NCBI GenBank assembly: GCA_035559775.1
Contig: DATMAU010000025.1
Location: 1-64,000 of the forward strand
Length of the DNA stretch: 64,000 bases
DNA from: AG1 sp035559775
GTDB taxonomy: Archaea; Thermoproteota; Thermoprotei_A; Sulfolobales; AG1
Direction of reading: 5' to 3'
Made by a program: the position numbers and the translations under genes. Below are positions 35,643 through 45,166 of this stretch, piece by piece; positions within the stretch are counted from its first letter, which is position 1, and each line of letters begins with the position of its first letter. The notes under the pieces were generated by a model. That model had not been told where the DNA came from. It did not search any database and worked only from the letters and a program-made list of their open reading frames with translations.

Positions 35643-36700
35643 TGATCCCAGAGATATTATTGCTCAAAGAGCTCTTAGGAAACAACGAGATGATCTATAG
35701 AACTGTAATAGGGTTAGGATATATGCTAATATACCCAGGCCTTATAATGATAGTTATCGCAGCAGCACTGCTCCTCTGGGCAGAGAGGAAGATCGTCGCA
35801 CTAGTCCAGCTAAGATACGGCCCCCTATGGATCTCGAGGAGGATTGGAGGCGCTCTCCAAGGTTTTGCGGATCTCATTAGGTTTTCTTTCCAGGAGGTGA
35901 TAGTGCCGAGGAGGAGCGATGTGATCCCGTTCCTCCTATCCCCAGGACTTGCTATTCTATTCTCAGTATTGCCGATAGCCTTTATGCCAGTATCGCCTTA
36001 TATAAAGCCTCCGATATATAGCGATATAGGTCTCCTGGCAGCGATCGCTGTTATATCGGTGGCGCCTATCTTTATAGTGCTTATGGGGTGGGCCTCAGAT
36101 AATAAGTTCGCATTCATAGGCTCGCTGAGGGAAGCTCTCCTCATAGTATCCTACGAGATACCCTTCATAATATCGATCCTATCGATGGGGGTTATGTTCA
36201 GTAGCCTTGACTTCTACGAGATCGTTGAGAGACAATCGCTCCTACCAGGGATGCTTCTAAACCCCTTCGCCTTTCTAGCATCGTTCATAGCAATGCTCAG
36301 GGTAACATCTAGATTCCCCTTCGAGATCTCGGAGGCAGAGACCGAGATCGTTGCGGGCCCCTATACAGAGTATAGCGGACTAATGTTCGGACTATCAATG
36401 GGTCTGGCCTATATAAAGCTCTATGTATACGCTCTAATGATCTCTCTCGTCTTTCTGGGCGGGTGGCTACCAGTAATATCGGGAGAGGGTGTCATAGGCG
36501 GTTTCCTAATACCAAGCCTTATAGTGCTTATCAAACTAACAGTAGTATGCCTCGTAGCTGTTTTTCTAAGGGCTGTTTATGGGAGATATAGGATCGATCA
36601 AGCCATAAGGATCGGTTGGATCCATGTTTTCGCCCTCTCCATAGTTTCCTTAGTCTGGTCGGTAGTTCTCGTATATGGGGGGTGGGTTAGATGGGCGTAG
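35642..36700 (+). CDS. nuoH: Complex I subunit H
   Basis: A 352-residue, eight-helix membrane subunit that links the quinone cavity to the pump modules. It shows WAERKIVALVQLRYGP, GALQGFADLIRF and, near residue 230, PFEISEAETEIVAGPYTEYSG, the conserved acidic loop of NuoH/ND1. Overlaps nuoI by 10 bases. Confidence 0.95.
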   Translation: MIPEILLLKELLGNNEMIYRTVIGLGYMLIYPGLIMIVIAAALLLWAERKIVALVQLRYGPLWISRRIGGALQGFADLIRFSFQEVIVPRRSDVIPFLLSPGLAILFSVLPIAFMPVSPYIKPPIYSDIGLLAAIAVISVAPIFIVLMGWASDNKFAFIGSLREALLIVSYEIPFIISILSMGVMFSSLDFYEIVERQSLLPGMLLNPFAFLASFIAMLRVTSRFPFEISEAETEIVAGPYTEYSGLMFGLSMGLAYIKLYVYALMISLVFLGGWLPVISGEGVIGGFLIPSLIVLIKLTVVCLVAVFLRAVYGRYRIDQAIRIGWIHVFALSIVSLVWSVVLVYGGWVRWA

Positions 36701-37281
36701 AAGTTGATTTTGGAAAAATAGCGGAAGAGATCTCGATATCTATAGAGAGCCTCGCACCCGAGAAGAAGAGGTTCTATAAGATTACAACACCAAGCCTAGG
36801 TCCGAGTGTTTTGAGGAACCTCGAGGCTATCACAACAGGTCTTAAATATGTTGTGAGGCCTCTGAGGATCACTATCGATTATCCAAGACAGGTTCTCGAG
36901 CAGCCTCCCTGGTATAGGGGTATGTTCAGGCTCCTTGAGGATGTCTGTATAGGGTGCTCTCTATGCGATATAATATGCCCCTCAGACGCTATAAGAATGG
37001 TACTTAACCGTGAGAAGAAGAAGAAACCAGTTATAAACTGGGGTAGGTGTATCTTCTGCTACTACTGCGTAGATATATGCCCCGTCGAGGCTTTCGATAC
37101 AACAACGATCCATGACATGGCTTTTGATAAGTATGAGGACATGCTAACCAATCTCGAAGAATTCACCAAGGACCCTAGGGAGAGGGATCCCAGCAAGAAT
37201 GCTATGAGGATGAGGATCAAGTTTGATGAGAAGAGAGGGTTTGTATACGAGCCTATAGATAAGAAGAGCAGGGGTGGTTAG
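36691..37281 (+). CDS. nuoI: Complex I subunit I (two 4Fe-4S clusters)
   Basis: A 196-residue ferredoxin-like subunit carrying clusters N6a and N6b. Ligands are C86IGCSLCDIIC96 and C120IFCYYCVDIC130, each in the C-x2-C-x2-C-x3-C pattern followed by Pro. With no NuoEFG in the operon, this subunit is the probable entry point for electrons, perhaps from ferredoxin. Overlaps nuoJ by 8 bases. Confidence 0.95.
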   Translation: MGVEVDFGKIAEEISISIESLAPEKKRFYKITTPSLGPSVLRNLEAITTGLKYVVRPLRITIDYPRQVLEQPPWYRGMFRLLEDVCIGCSLCDIICPSDAIRMVLNREKKKKPVINWGRCIFCYYCVDICPVEAFDTTTIHDMAFDKYEDMLTNLEEFTKDPRERDPSKNAMRMRIKFDEKRGFVYEPIDKKSRGG

Positions 37282-37771
37282 GTTCCTCGACGTATCGTTG
37301 ATCGTATCTCTTCTCGCCGGATTATTAGCACTCATATTCTCAGTATTTGTGGTTATATCGAAGAACATCGTGTACGGGGCTATACATCTCTCCCTCCTAG
37401 GGTTGGTGGTAGCAGCATTAATAGCAATGCTTGGCTACCCGATAGTAGCTATCCTCCACATAATAATCTATGTAGGAGCAGGTGTCCTCTTCATAATAAT
37501 GAGTGTCTCAATGATAAGAGAGGTTACTGAGAGAAGGGTTAACAAACCCCTAAGCTTCCTAGTAGCCCTCATAGCATCATCACCACTATTCTATCTAGCA
37601 GCTGTCACAGAGAACCAGGGGATACCACAGCCTGGTTATTCAGATTACGCTATACTTAGCAGATATATAGCCCAGAACTACTGGATGCCAGCCCTGTTGG
37701 TTTTCCTCTCACTCTCAGCCTCGCTAATGGCTGCTGTTAGCATAACGAGGGCGAGGGGTGAGAGGAAATGA
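37274..37771 (+). CDS. nuoJ: Complex I subunit J
   Basis: A 165-residue membrane subunit (ND6-like). Conserved VYGAIHLSLLGLVVAALIAML and ILHIIIYVGAGVLFIIM helices are present at about residues 35-78, including the pi-bulge helix region with YVGA. It overlaps nuoK by 4 bases. Confidence 0.92.
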   Translation: MVRFLDVSLIVSLLAGLLALIFSVFVVISKNIVYGAIHLSLLGLVVAALIAMLGYPIVAILHIIIYVGAGVLFIIMSVSMIREVTERRVNKPLSFLVALIASSPLFYLAAVTENQGIPQPGYSDYAILSRYIAQNYWMPALLVFLSLSASLMAAVSITRARGERK

Positions 37772-38088
37772 ATGTGTATCTACTGATCTCGGCACTCTTA
37801 TTCCTAGTATCTGTCTACGGGATCCTTAGTAGCAGGAACATGGTTAGGATGCTAATATCCGTAGAGGTCATGTTCAATGCCGTAGTATTAGCTGTACTCT
37901 CCATAGGCAATATAATGGCGGCCTCGGGCTATCAGAACGCTATCCCCACGATGGTATCCATAGTGGTGTTTGCAATAACCCTCGCCGTCTCTGAAATAGT
38001 GCTGATGTTCTCCATAATGATCGGTATTCTCAGGTTCAGGGTTGTAAGGAACATAGATACAGAAGAGCTCGTAACAAGAGAGAGGTGA
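37768..38088 (+). CDS. nuoK: Complex I subunit K
   Basis: A 106-residue, three-helix subunit (ND4L-like). The buried glutamates of the proton path sit in LISVEVMFNAVVLAV (helix 2) and AVSEIVLMFSIMIGI (helix 3). The length is typical for NuoK. Confidence 0.93.
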   Translation: MNVYLLISALLFLVSVYGILSSRNMVRMLISVEVMFNAVVLAVLSIGNIMAASGYQNAIPTMVSIVVFAITLAVSEIVLMFSIMIGILRFRVVRNIDTEELVTRER

Positions 38089-38093
38089 CCTAG

Positions 38094-39623
38094 ATGAGCC
38101 TGCTCCTAAGCTCGGTAATAGTCCCATCGATAGCCTCTCTCATAATGCTAGCAATCTCGAGAAGGGCTTCTCCAGGCGTTCTTACAGCAATATCGACACT
38201 CTCGCTAGCCTACTCAGGAATCGTGATCTCTATGGCGGCCGCGATCTATGGGTTACCGTACTATGACACACCTATCTATCTGGGCCCGCCCATAGGCTTC
38301 ATAGGCTTCATAATAGACCAGTTCAACCTACCGGTCGTGGCAGGAGTTTTAATAGTCTCTATAATGGTTGCGATATACTCAAGACCATATATGGAGCATA
38401 GGTTCGAAGAGATCGGGGGAGGCTCTTGGGGCGTATATTACATGAACTACACACTGTTCTCCGCGTCAATGCTCGGGGTTGCCTTATCAACTAACATGAT
38501 CGAGTTCTACCTATTCCTAGAAATATCCCTGCTAACATCATTCATACTAATACTTCTCTATGGTTATGGCGATAGAGTGAGGATCGCGTTCCTATACTTC
38601 ATATGGACCCATGCAGGAGCCTTCCTCTTCCTCGCAGGCTCCTTTATCTATGGTCTCTCAGTCGGTAGCTTCGACTATATAGCCTTCAAGGGATCCTCTA
38701 TATACCCGGTCGGCGGGGCGGGATCTATAGCTGATAGTGCTGTGAGGTTAGTATCGTTCTTACTGATACTAATAGGCCTTCTAGTTAAGCTCCCAGCCTT
38801 CGGGTTCCACATATGGCTCCCATACGCCCATGCAGAGGCTCCAACACCTGTTTCAGCCCTCCTAAGCCCCAACCTAATAGGACTTGCAGGGCTGGGTATC
38901 TATAGAATACTAGTAATACTATATCCTGATGCCATGATCTCTTATCAATGGGCGATCATAGCGTGGGCTCTAATTACAATAATATATGGAGGCATACTAG
39001 CACTCTACCAGAGCGATTTCAAGAGGCTTCTAGCATATAGCAGTATATCGCAGATGGGCTACATGCTCCTAGGGCTAGCCACAATGACGCCCGCAGGTAT
39101 AGCCGGAGCCCTCCTCCACTATCTAAGCCACGCACTTGGCAAAGCATCCCTCTTCATGTCAGCCGGAAACATAATTGTCGGAGCTGGGGGATTGAGGGAT
39201 GTGAATAAGATGGGAGGTCTTGCCTCCACCATGCCCTATACCGCAGCATCATCCCTCATAGGTTTTCTCACCATATCGGGGCTACCTCCAACGATAGGGA
39301 TAGTCTCGAAATTCTTGATCCTCATGGGGCTCTCAAGCATCCTCTTCGCAGGATCAACACTGCCAGCCACGATCATAGCAGTGATCATCATAGCCGCCAT
39401 CGCAGGCTTTGGCCTCACAATAGCCTATAGCTTCATAACTATGAAGAAGATCTTCTTCGGCCCTGTTAAAAAAGAAATAAAATCAGAAGAGCCCCATGTA
39501 AAAGCCATCATAGCATTGATCGTTGTGAGCATAGCAAGCATAGCAGTACTTGTTGCAGGCTCCTATATAGTTAACCCATTATCAACAGCTGTCACAACCC
39601 TGGGCATTATTTTCCAGAGGTGA
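38094..39623 (+). CDS. nuoM: Complex I antiporter-like subunit M
   Basis: A 509-residue membrane subunit with about 14 helices, homologous to Mrp-type antiporters and part of the proton pump. It has the conserved Glu in IEFYLFLEISLL, the Lys in LLVKLPAFGFHIWLPYAHAEAP (quoted as the region near residues 230-251), and SQMGYMLLGLATM. The AHAEAPTPVSALL motif marks it as NuoM rather than NuoL or NuoN. The next gene starts 4 bases before its end. Confidence 0.92.
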   Translation: MSLLLSSVIVPSIASLIMLAISRRASPGVLTAISTLSLAYSGIVISMAAAIYGLPYYDTPIYLGPPIGFIGFIIDQFNLPVVAGVLIVSIMVAIYSRPYMEHRFEEIGGGSWGVYYMNYTLFSASMLGVALSTNMIEFYLFLEISLLTSFILILLYGYGDRVRIAFLYFIWTHAGAFLFLAGSFIYGLSVGSFDYIAFKGSSIYPVGGAGSIADSAVRLVSFLLILIGLLVKLPAFGFHIWLPYAHAEAPTPVSALLSPNLIGLAGLGIYRILVILYPDAMISYQWAIIAWALITIIYGGILALYQSDFKRLLAYSSISQMGYMLLGLATMTPAGIAGALLHYLSHALGKASLFMSAGNIIVGAGGLRDVNKMGGLASTMPYTAASSLIGFLTISGLPPTIGIVSKFLILMGLSSILFAGSTLPATIIAVIIIAAIAGFGLTIAYSFITMKKIFFGPVKKEIKSEEPHVKAIIALIVVSIASIAVLVAGSYIVNPLSTAVTTLGIIFQR

Positions 39624-41662
39624 TCCTCATGCCGATCGAGATCTGGTGGGCTCCCCTCGTGTGGGGTATCCCGTTTCTAGGATCCTTAGTATCGGGGTTA
39701 ACGGGGATTTTTAATAAGAGACTTGCAGCTATACTAGGCTCCATATCCCTCGGGATCAGTGCCCTGCTAACACTGCCCCTGATAATGATCTATATGGAGA
39801 GCGGTGACGTGATAGTCAGCCCCAGATATACATGGCTATCGATACCTCTAAACAAAGGCGTCGTCGATATAGGGTTAGGCGTATTCTTGGACGGCATATC
39901 GCTTGTGTTAACAGTAATGGTTGCGTGGATCTCGTTCCTAATAGGTGTCTATAGTCTGAGCTATATGAAAGGAGACTATGGCGAGCATAGATACTGGATC
40001 TTCTTCACATTCTTCGTGGGATCGATGCTCCTCCTGGTAATGACGGATAACCTCCTACTCCTAATAATAGGGTGGGAGGGAACATCACTAGCATCTTACG
40101 CCTTGATAGGACACTGGTACAGAGATGAGGAGCACGCATGGGTAGGCGATCCCGGTAGAATCGCTCTTAAGAAGCCAATGTGGTTCACACCAAGCCATGC
40201 AGGAGTAAGGGCGATTATAATGACAGGGGTACCAGACATAGGCTTCATGTTAGGAGCCACAGCTATAATACTGGTAAGCGGCACAGCATATATACCGGAT
40301 CTCTATAAGGGCTTAGCACCGCTCATGGGAGACCTTGCCTCAAAAGGGCTTCTCACAGGATTCCTCTTCCTCTTCACGTTAGGAGCCCTTGCAAAGAGCG
40401 CCCAGTTCCCCTTGCACGAGTGGCTTGTAACCGCTATGACAGGCCCAACGAGCGTTTCAGCACTAATACATGCCGCAACAATGGTTAAGGCTGGAGTATA
40501 CTTTGTGCTCAGATTCGTCCCCATATTCATAGCCTCATCAAGCATGGTCGGCGATATAGCTATAGCCCAGACCAGGGATTACCTAGCACTTATAGGGGGG
40601 ATAGGCGTTTTCACAGCCTTTATGATGGCTACAATGGCTATAGTTGCAAGGGAGCTTAAACTAATACTGGCATTCTCGACAGCCTCGCAGATAGGCTATA
40701 TGTTCATGGCAGCCTCCTATGCTGGGATGCTCAAAGACCCAGGCCTCGGGATCGTTGCAGGGCTCTCACATCTACTAAGCCATGCCGTGTTCAAAGCCTC
40801 GCTCTTCCTAGGAGCGGGGATTTTAATACACGAGTTTGGGAGCAGATATATAGATGGGATCGGTACTAGGGCGAAAAGCCTTAGGATCACCATGTTATCA
40901 ATGATCCTGGCCTCCTTAGGATTGGCAGCAATACCCCCATTCTCTGGCTACTGGAGCAAGGACCTTGTCGTGGATACATCGCTAGAAGCCGGTTTCATCC
41001 AAGCATCTGTATTAGCGATCATAACCTCGTTCCTAACAGCTGCATACACGTTCAGAATGATCTCGATGCTCTATCTATATGGGGGGAAGGGATCCTCAGA
41101 AGCTTTATCGGAGCATGACAAGACACATGGAGAAGATCCCGTGGCTTTCATACCATACCTCCTGCTCGCAATAGCAACCCCGGTTATTGGTGTAGCATGG
41201 GCCCTCTGGATCAACTATTTCTCAGAGATCTCGTTGAGAGGAACGTATCTACATGTACCGGAGATCCATTATAATCCGCAGGTAGCTGTGGTTTCAGCAT
41301 TCGTATCGATCCTAGGTGGTGCGATAGCCCTCTCGATCTACGGGCCCTTCGGGCACGGCGTCCTCCCAAAGATCAGGAGCGAGGGATTCCTAGCCGCCAT
41401 AAACAGGTTTCTATATGATAGATGGTATTTCAATCCGCTTCTCTATATAGTGTTTGTTGATGGTGGTTCAAAGATGATCAAAACCATCGGTAGGGTTTTC
41501 GAGGGAGCTGTTATAGATAACATTTATCATAGAGCACTGCCAGGGATTATGGCGTCCTTGAGCAGGGTTCTCAGAAACTATCAACCTGGTGTTATAAATA
41601 GCTATCTCTTTCTAATGATGCTGGGGATAGCGATCCTTGTGATCCTTCAGATGATGGGGTGA
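39620..41662 (+). CDS. nuoL: Complex I antiporter-like subunit L
   Basis: The longest antiporter-like subunit (680 residues) and the distal proton pump. Family blocks are GWEGTSLASYALIGHWY near residue 152, AKSAQFPLHEWLVTAMTGPTSV near 257 and LIHAATMVKAGVY. The C-terminal extension (about residues 560-680) should contain the lateral helix and anchoring helices of NuoL. A loop with acidic and His residues near 490 precedes it. Confidence 0.93.
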   Translation: MILMPIEIWWAPLVWGIPFLGSLVSGLTGIFNKRLAAILGSISLGISALLTLPLIMIYMESGDVIVSPRYTWLSIPLNKGVVDIGLGVFLDGISLVLTVMVAWISFLIGVYSLSYMKGDYGEHRYWIFFTFFVGSMLLLVMTDNLLLLIIGWEGTSLASYALIGHWYRDEEHAWVGDPGRIALKKPMWFTPSHAGVRAIIMTGVPDIGFMLGATAIILVSGTAYIPDLYKGLAPLMGDLASKGLLTGFLFLFTLGALAKSAQFPLHEWLVTAMTGPTSVSALIHAATMVKAGVYFVLRFVPIFIASSSMVGDIAIAQTRDYLALIGGIGVFTAFMMATMAIVARELKLILAFSTASQIGYMFMAASYAGMLKDPGLGIVAGLSHLLSHAVFKASLFLGAGILIHEFGSRYIDGIGTRAKSLRITMLSMILASLGLAAIPPFSGYWSKDLVVDTSLEAGFIQASVLAIITSFLTAAYTFRMISMLYLYGGKGSSEALSEHDKTHGEDPVAFIPYLLLAIATPVIGVAWALWINYFSEISLRGTYLHVPEIHYNPQVAVVSAFVSILGGAIALSIYGPFGHGVLPKIRSEGFLAAINRFLYDRWYFNPLLYIVFVDGGSKMIKTIGRVFEGAVIDNIYHRALPGIMASLSRVLRNYQPGVINSYLFLMMLGIAILVILQMMG

Positions 41663-43092
41663 GCGTCATGTCACAGCTACCAGTAGATCAGGTTCTCCTG
41701 GTCTTCTCGATCCTGATGGGTTTCTCGCTCTCAATGCCCCTGGCAGAGATGTTCGGGATAGATAGGAGGATATCTAAGTATATCTCTATAGCAGGGCTCC
41801 TCGTAACCCTAGCCATAGTTCTAATATCACCGCCAAGCGGGAGTGCTAGTATTAGTATTGTTTCGGGCTTTCTATCTAATGTAGATTCTATATCGTATCC
41901 GATAGCTATAGCGATACTATTAGGGGGGATCATAGGTGTTATGAGCCTTCCTGTAGAGGCTACCGATAGCGTGCATCCATATTTATCAATGATCCTCATG
42001 GGTGTCTTAGCATCCATCATGCTTGTAATGGCTAGAGATCCCGTTGCCATTATAGCCTCATGGACACTTCTCTCGGTAACCACCTTCGCCGCAGTAGCTC
42101 TTGCTAGGGATCGCGAATCCCTCGAGGCGTCTGTTAGGTATTCAATTGTTGGGGCTATAGCGTCACAGCTCCTCATAATAGGTATTGCGTTTTCAACACC
42201 CTATATGTTGCCAGCCGCCTTGGCTCAGCAGCAGAGCGTGCTATATGCTGTGGGGCTGATCGCTATAGCCTTTACCATGATAGCTATAGGCTTTAAACTG
42301 GGGGCTGCCCCATCACATTCATGGGTTCCAGATGTTTATGGAAAAGCCTCACCCTATGTTGTATCGGTGATCTCAGGATCTCTAAAGCTAGGCGTTGTAG
42401 GCCTAGCGGTATATGTTCTCAGCTATCTAAGCCCTATCTCTCCAGGCATGTTATCGGTAATTCTATTCATATCGGTTGCCAGCATGCTTATAGGCAGCAT
42501 ACTCCCCCTAACCCAAACAAATGCCCAGAGGATCCTTGCATACAGCTCCATAGCCCATATGGGCTTCATATTCATAGGCCTATCCGTGCTAGCAGTATCC
42601 CACGATAACCCCTATGCCTACAGGCTAGCCCTGCTTGGAGTGATTTTCCACACACTTGCATACGCGTTAGGCAAGTCAGGTGTTTTTGCAGCCCTTAACT
42701 ATATAAGGAGATATAGCGGCGGATTAGAGCTAGATGTTATAGGGAGCTCCAAAGCTAAGGATCCCAAGCTCACATTCTCCCTCTCAGTACATTTGCTAAA
42801 CCTAATAGGAGTACCGCCTCTGCCTGGCTTCTGGGGCAAGCTATTCCTCTTCATGGCTGCCGCCCAGAACCTCAGGGGACTATATATAGGGCAGGTTCCA
42901 TGGCTAGTGATACTGGGTATAGCTGCCAGCGTCATATCTGTATACTATTACCTAAACATACTCAGAGTGTCTGTTGCTAGTGGTGGCAGTGTTAGCAAAA
43001 ACAGAGATCCGGATCTATGGGCTTCCTATACATCAGCCGCTATAAGTATAGTGTTAGGCGTGTTCATGTATATACTCTCGTACTACGTATAA
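41659..43092 (+). CDS. nuoN: Complex I antiporter-like subunit N
   Basis: A 477-residue membrane subunit and the last gene of the operon. The pump-channel block LGAAPSHSWVPDVYGKASP near residue 214 and RILAYSSIAHMGFIFIGLS near 293 match NuoN/ND2. The gene starts 4 bases inside nuoL, and convergent lrp follows 40 bases downstream. The order K-M-L-N differs from the usual K-L-M-N of bacteria if the motif-based naming is right. Confidence 0.92.
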   Translation: MSVMSQLPVDQVLLVFSILMGFSLSMPLAEMFGIDRRISKYISIAGLLVTLAIVLISPPSGSASISIVSGFLSNVDSISYPIAIAILLGGIIGVMSLPVEATDSVHPYLSMILMGVLASIMLVMARDPVAIIASWTLLSVTTFAAVALARDRESLEASVRYSIVGAIASQLLIIGIAFSTPYMLPAALAQQQSVLYAVGLIAIAFTMIAIGFKLGAAPSHSWVPDVYGKASPYVVSVISGSLKLGVVGLAVYVLSYLSPISPGMLSVILFISVASMLIGSILPLTQTNAQRILAYSSIAHMGFIFIGLSVLAVSHDNPYAYRLALLGVIFHTLAYALGKSGVFAALNYIRRYSGGLELDVIGSSKAKDPKLTFSLSVHLLNLIGVPPLPGFWGKLFLFMAAAQNLRGLYIGQVPWLVILGIAASVISVYYYLNILRVSVASGGSVSKNRDPDLWASYTSAAISIVLGVFMYILSYYV

Positions 43093-43132
43093 TGCCAAGT
43101 ATTGTGAACCAAGTGTTGGTGATCGTCGATCC

Positions 43133-43609
43133 CTAGGGTTTTGGTACGATATCCATGCAGAGTTTCTCCTTAACAACATTGAAAACCACGCTTGTCACTG
43201 TTCTCTTTATATAGGGTATCTTTAATATGGTTTTTATAAAGTTATTGAGCTCGTCCATGTTTCTGAACTTAGCTATCAATGCCACATCGAATTCACCAGT
43301 TATGTCGTATACAGCCATTACTTGGTCATATGTTGAAAGGGTTTTCTCAACCTCAGTTATATGTGCACCATCAACAGACACTAGGATCAATGCTGTTATA
43401 TCTAGACCCAGGAGCTTTAGATCCAGTTCGGCTGTGAATCTCCTTATCACCCCGAGCTTGACAAGCCTCTTAACCCTCTCATGCACAGTAGATGTTGGTG
43501 TTCCCAGCTCTTTCGCTATGCTTCTCAGACTCTTCCTCGAGTCTTTTAACAACCTCTCAATGATCTTTGCATCAAGCTCGTCCATATCTCCCCTCAACTT
43601 TCCAGCCAT
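43133..43609 (-). CDS. Lrp/AsnC family transcription regulator
   Basis: A 158-residue regulator. The N-terminal winged helix contains LLKDSRKSLRSIAKELG and TSTVHERVKRLVKLGVIRRF (residues 20-58). The C-terminal RAM/ligand domain has VYDITGEFDVALIAKF near residue 103. It binds DNA as an octamer or dimers and usually senses amino acids. It is divergent from glutamine synthetase with 141 bases between starts, so control of glnA and of itself is likely (inference). ATG start at 43609; an ATTAATAT about 27 bases upstream suggests a leaderless message. Confidence 0.92.
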   Translation of the reverse strand: MAGKLRGDMDELDAKIIERLLKDSRKSLRSIAKELGTPTSTVHERVKRLVKLGVIRRFTAELDLKLLGLDITALILVSVDGAHITEVEKTLSTYDQVMAVYDITGEFDVALIAKFRNMDELNNFIKTILKIPYIKRTVTSVVFNVVKEKLCMDIVPKP

Positions 43610-43618
43610 TTTCTATAA

Positions 43619-43684
43619 TTTACACGGGATATTAATGTTAGTTTTACAAAGCATTCTGGGAACTGGTTGAGGATATCCTGTAAA
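43619..43684. promoter_or_regulatory. Candidate Lrp operator half-sites
   Basis: TTTACA occurs at 43619-43624 and 43643-43648 as direct repeats 24 bases apart, and its inverse TGTAAA is at 43679-43684. All lie between the divergent lrp and glnA genes, upstream of the glnA TATA box. Spacing by about two helical turns would suit an Lrp-type protein. This is a sequence observation only. Confidence 0.3.
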
Positions 43685-43705
43685 CATGATAATAAATACG
43701 GGGTG

Positions 43706-43718
43706 CATATTTAAATAC
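43706..43718 (+). promoter_or_regulatory. TATA box of glnA
   Basis: CATATTTAAATAC lies about 35-45 bases upstream of the ATG at 43751, giving a short leader without a clear ribosome-binding site. Confidence 0.55.
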
Positions 43719-43750
43719 CAATTATAGTCAAATCCTCCCGTGATAAAAAA

Positions 43751-45094
43751 ATGCCGGGCAAGGTGTGGCTCGATATAATGTTCACAGACCTCCTAGGTGT
43801 TCTAAGGAGTGTAAGCTATAGGGTTAATGAGGAGGAGGTATCAAAAGTATCAGGGATAATTGGCAAGACTGATGGAAGCTCTGTGTACGGCTTTACTGGG
43901 ATAGAGGATAGCGATCTATTCCTCAACCCGATAGAGAGCACACTAGCAAAAACCCCCTGGGATGCTGGGAGATACATGGTATTGTCAAAAGTATATTATA
44001 GAGATTCGAGGTTTACCAGGGATCCCAGATTAGTCGCTGAAAAAACGGAAGAGGTGCTTGGCGCAGATGGCTATGAAGCCTATGTGTCGATGGAGCCTGA
44101 GTTCTTCATAGTTGAGAAAATAGATGTTGGTATCGATAGGAGCATGGGTATCTATAAACAGAAGCTAAGGATATACTCACACGAGGGATCTCTAGAACAC
44201 CTATTCCCTGTGAAAAGGAGCTACCAACTGCCTCTAGAGAATAGATATGAACACGCTATCACAGAGATTATCAGAGGGCTCGAAGCAATAGGAGTTGGAG
44301 CAGAGGTTATACACCACGAGGTAGCCACATCACAGTTCGAGCTAAACTTTGCTGGAGGCTCACCGACAGCTGTATCAGATGCACTCCAAATAATAAAGCT
44401 CACCATGAGGAAGATTCTAGATAAGCTTGGGCTCCAACCACTCTTTATGCCAAAACCATTCTGGGGCGATAATGGCTCTGGACTCCATACCCATATTAGT
44501 CTGTGGAAGAACAGGGTTAACGCTTTCTACGACGAGAGCGATAGCTATGCCAGGATCAGTCAGCTATGCAGATACTTCATAGGAGGCTTAATAGAGCATG
44601 GGAGGAGCCTCTCAGCCATAGTGTCGCCCACTGTTAATAGCTATAAAAGACTTGTCCCGGGTTATGAGGCTCCAGTCTACCTCACATGGGGTAGGTCTAA
44701 TAGGAGTGCCGCGATAAGGATACCCGCAGCCCTCTCAAGCAACAAGGTTAGAATAGAATATAGACCCCCTGATCCTACATCTAACCCCTACTTAACAACC
44801 TCAGCAATAACCCTTGCAGGTCTTGATGGCATAGCTAAGAAGATAGATCCTGGAGACCCTGTTGATGAGAACGTATATAGAATGACTCCTGAGAGGAGAA
44901 GACAGCTGGGGATAAAAAGCCTCCCGAGGAGCCTTGAAGAGGCTCTAGACGAACTGGAGAGCGATAACCAATACCTCTTAAAAGCGTTTCCAAAAGATCT
45001 TCTAGAGACATATATAGAGGTTAAGAGAGAGGAGGCTAGAAGAGTCTCGTCAATGCCATCACCGATAGATTATATAGAGTACCTCCACCTCTAG
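43751..45094 (+). CDS. glnA: Glutamine synthetase, type I
   Basis: A 447-residue GSI enzyme making glutamine from glutamate, ammonia and ATP in the cytosol. Active-site blocks are VSMEPEFF near residue 115, NGSGLHTHISLW near 242, KRLVPGYEAPVYLTWGRSNR near 300 and EYRPPDPTSNPYL near 337. The adenylylation tyrosine motif NLYDLP of bacterial GSI-beta is not seen: the corresponding stretch reads ENVYRMTPE. Control by covalent adenylylation is therefore unlikely, and transcriptional control by the divergent Lrp is more plausible. Confidence 0.95.
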   Translation: MPGKVWLDIMFTDLLGVLRSVSYRVNEEEVSKVSGIIGKTDGSSVYGFTGIEDSDLFLNPIESTLAKTPWDAGRYMVLSKVYYRDSRFTRDPRLVAEKTEEVLGADGYEAYVSMEPEFFIVEKIDVGIDRSMGIYKQKLRIYSHEGSLEHLFPVKRSYQLPLENRYEHAITEIIRGLEAIGVGAEVIHHEVATSQFELNFAGGSPTAVSDALQIIKLTMRKILDKLGLQPLFMPKPFWGDNGSGLHTHISLWKNRVNAFYDESDSYARISQLCRYFIGGLIEHGRSLSAIVSPTVNSYKRLVPGYEAPVYLTWGRSNRSAAIRIPAALSSNKVRIEYRPPDPTSNPYLTTSAITLAGLDGIAKKIDPGDPVDENVYRMTPERRRQLGIKSLPRSLEEALDELESDNQYLLKAFPKDLLETYIEVKREEARRVSSMPSPIDYIEYLHL

Positions 45095-45166
45095 CCACTC
45101 TAGCCTGGTTCTATGCCTGCTCTATAACACTGGATTAGAATGAATGGTTCTCTTCAACCCTGAGGG

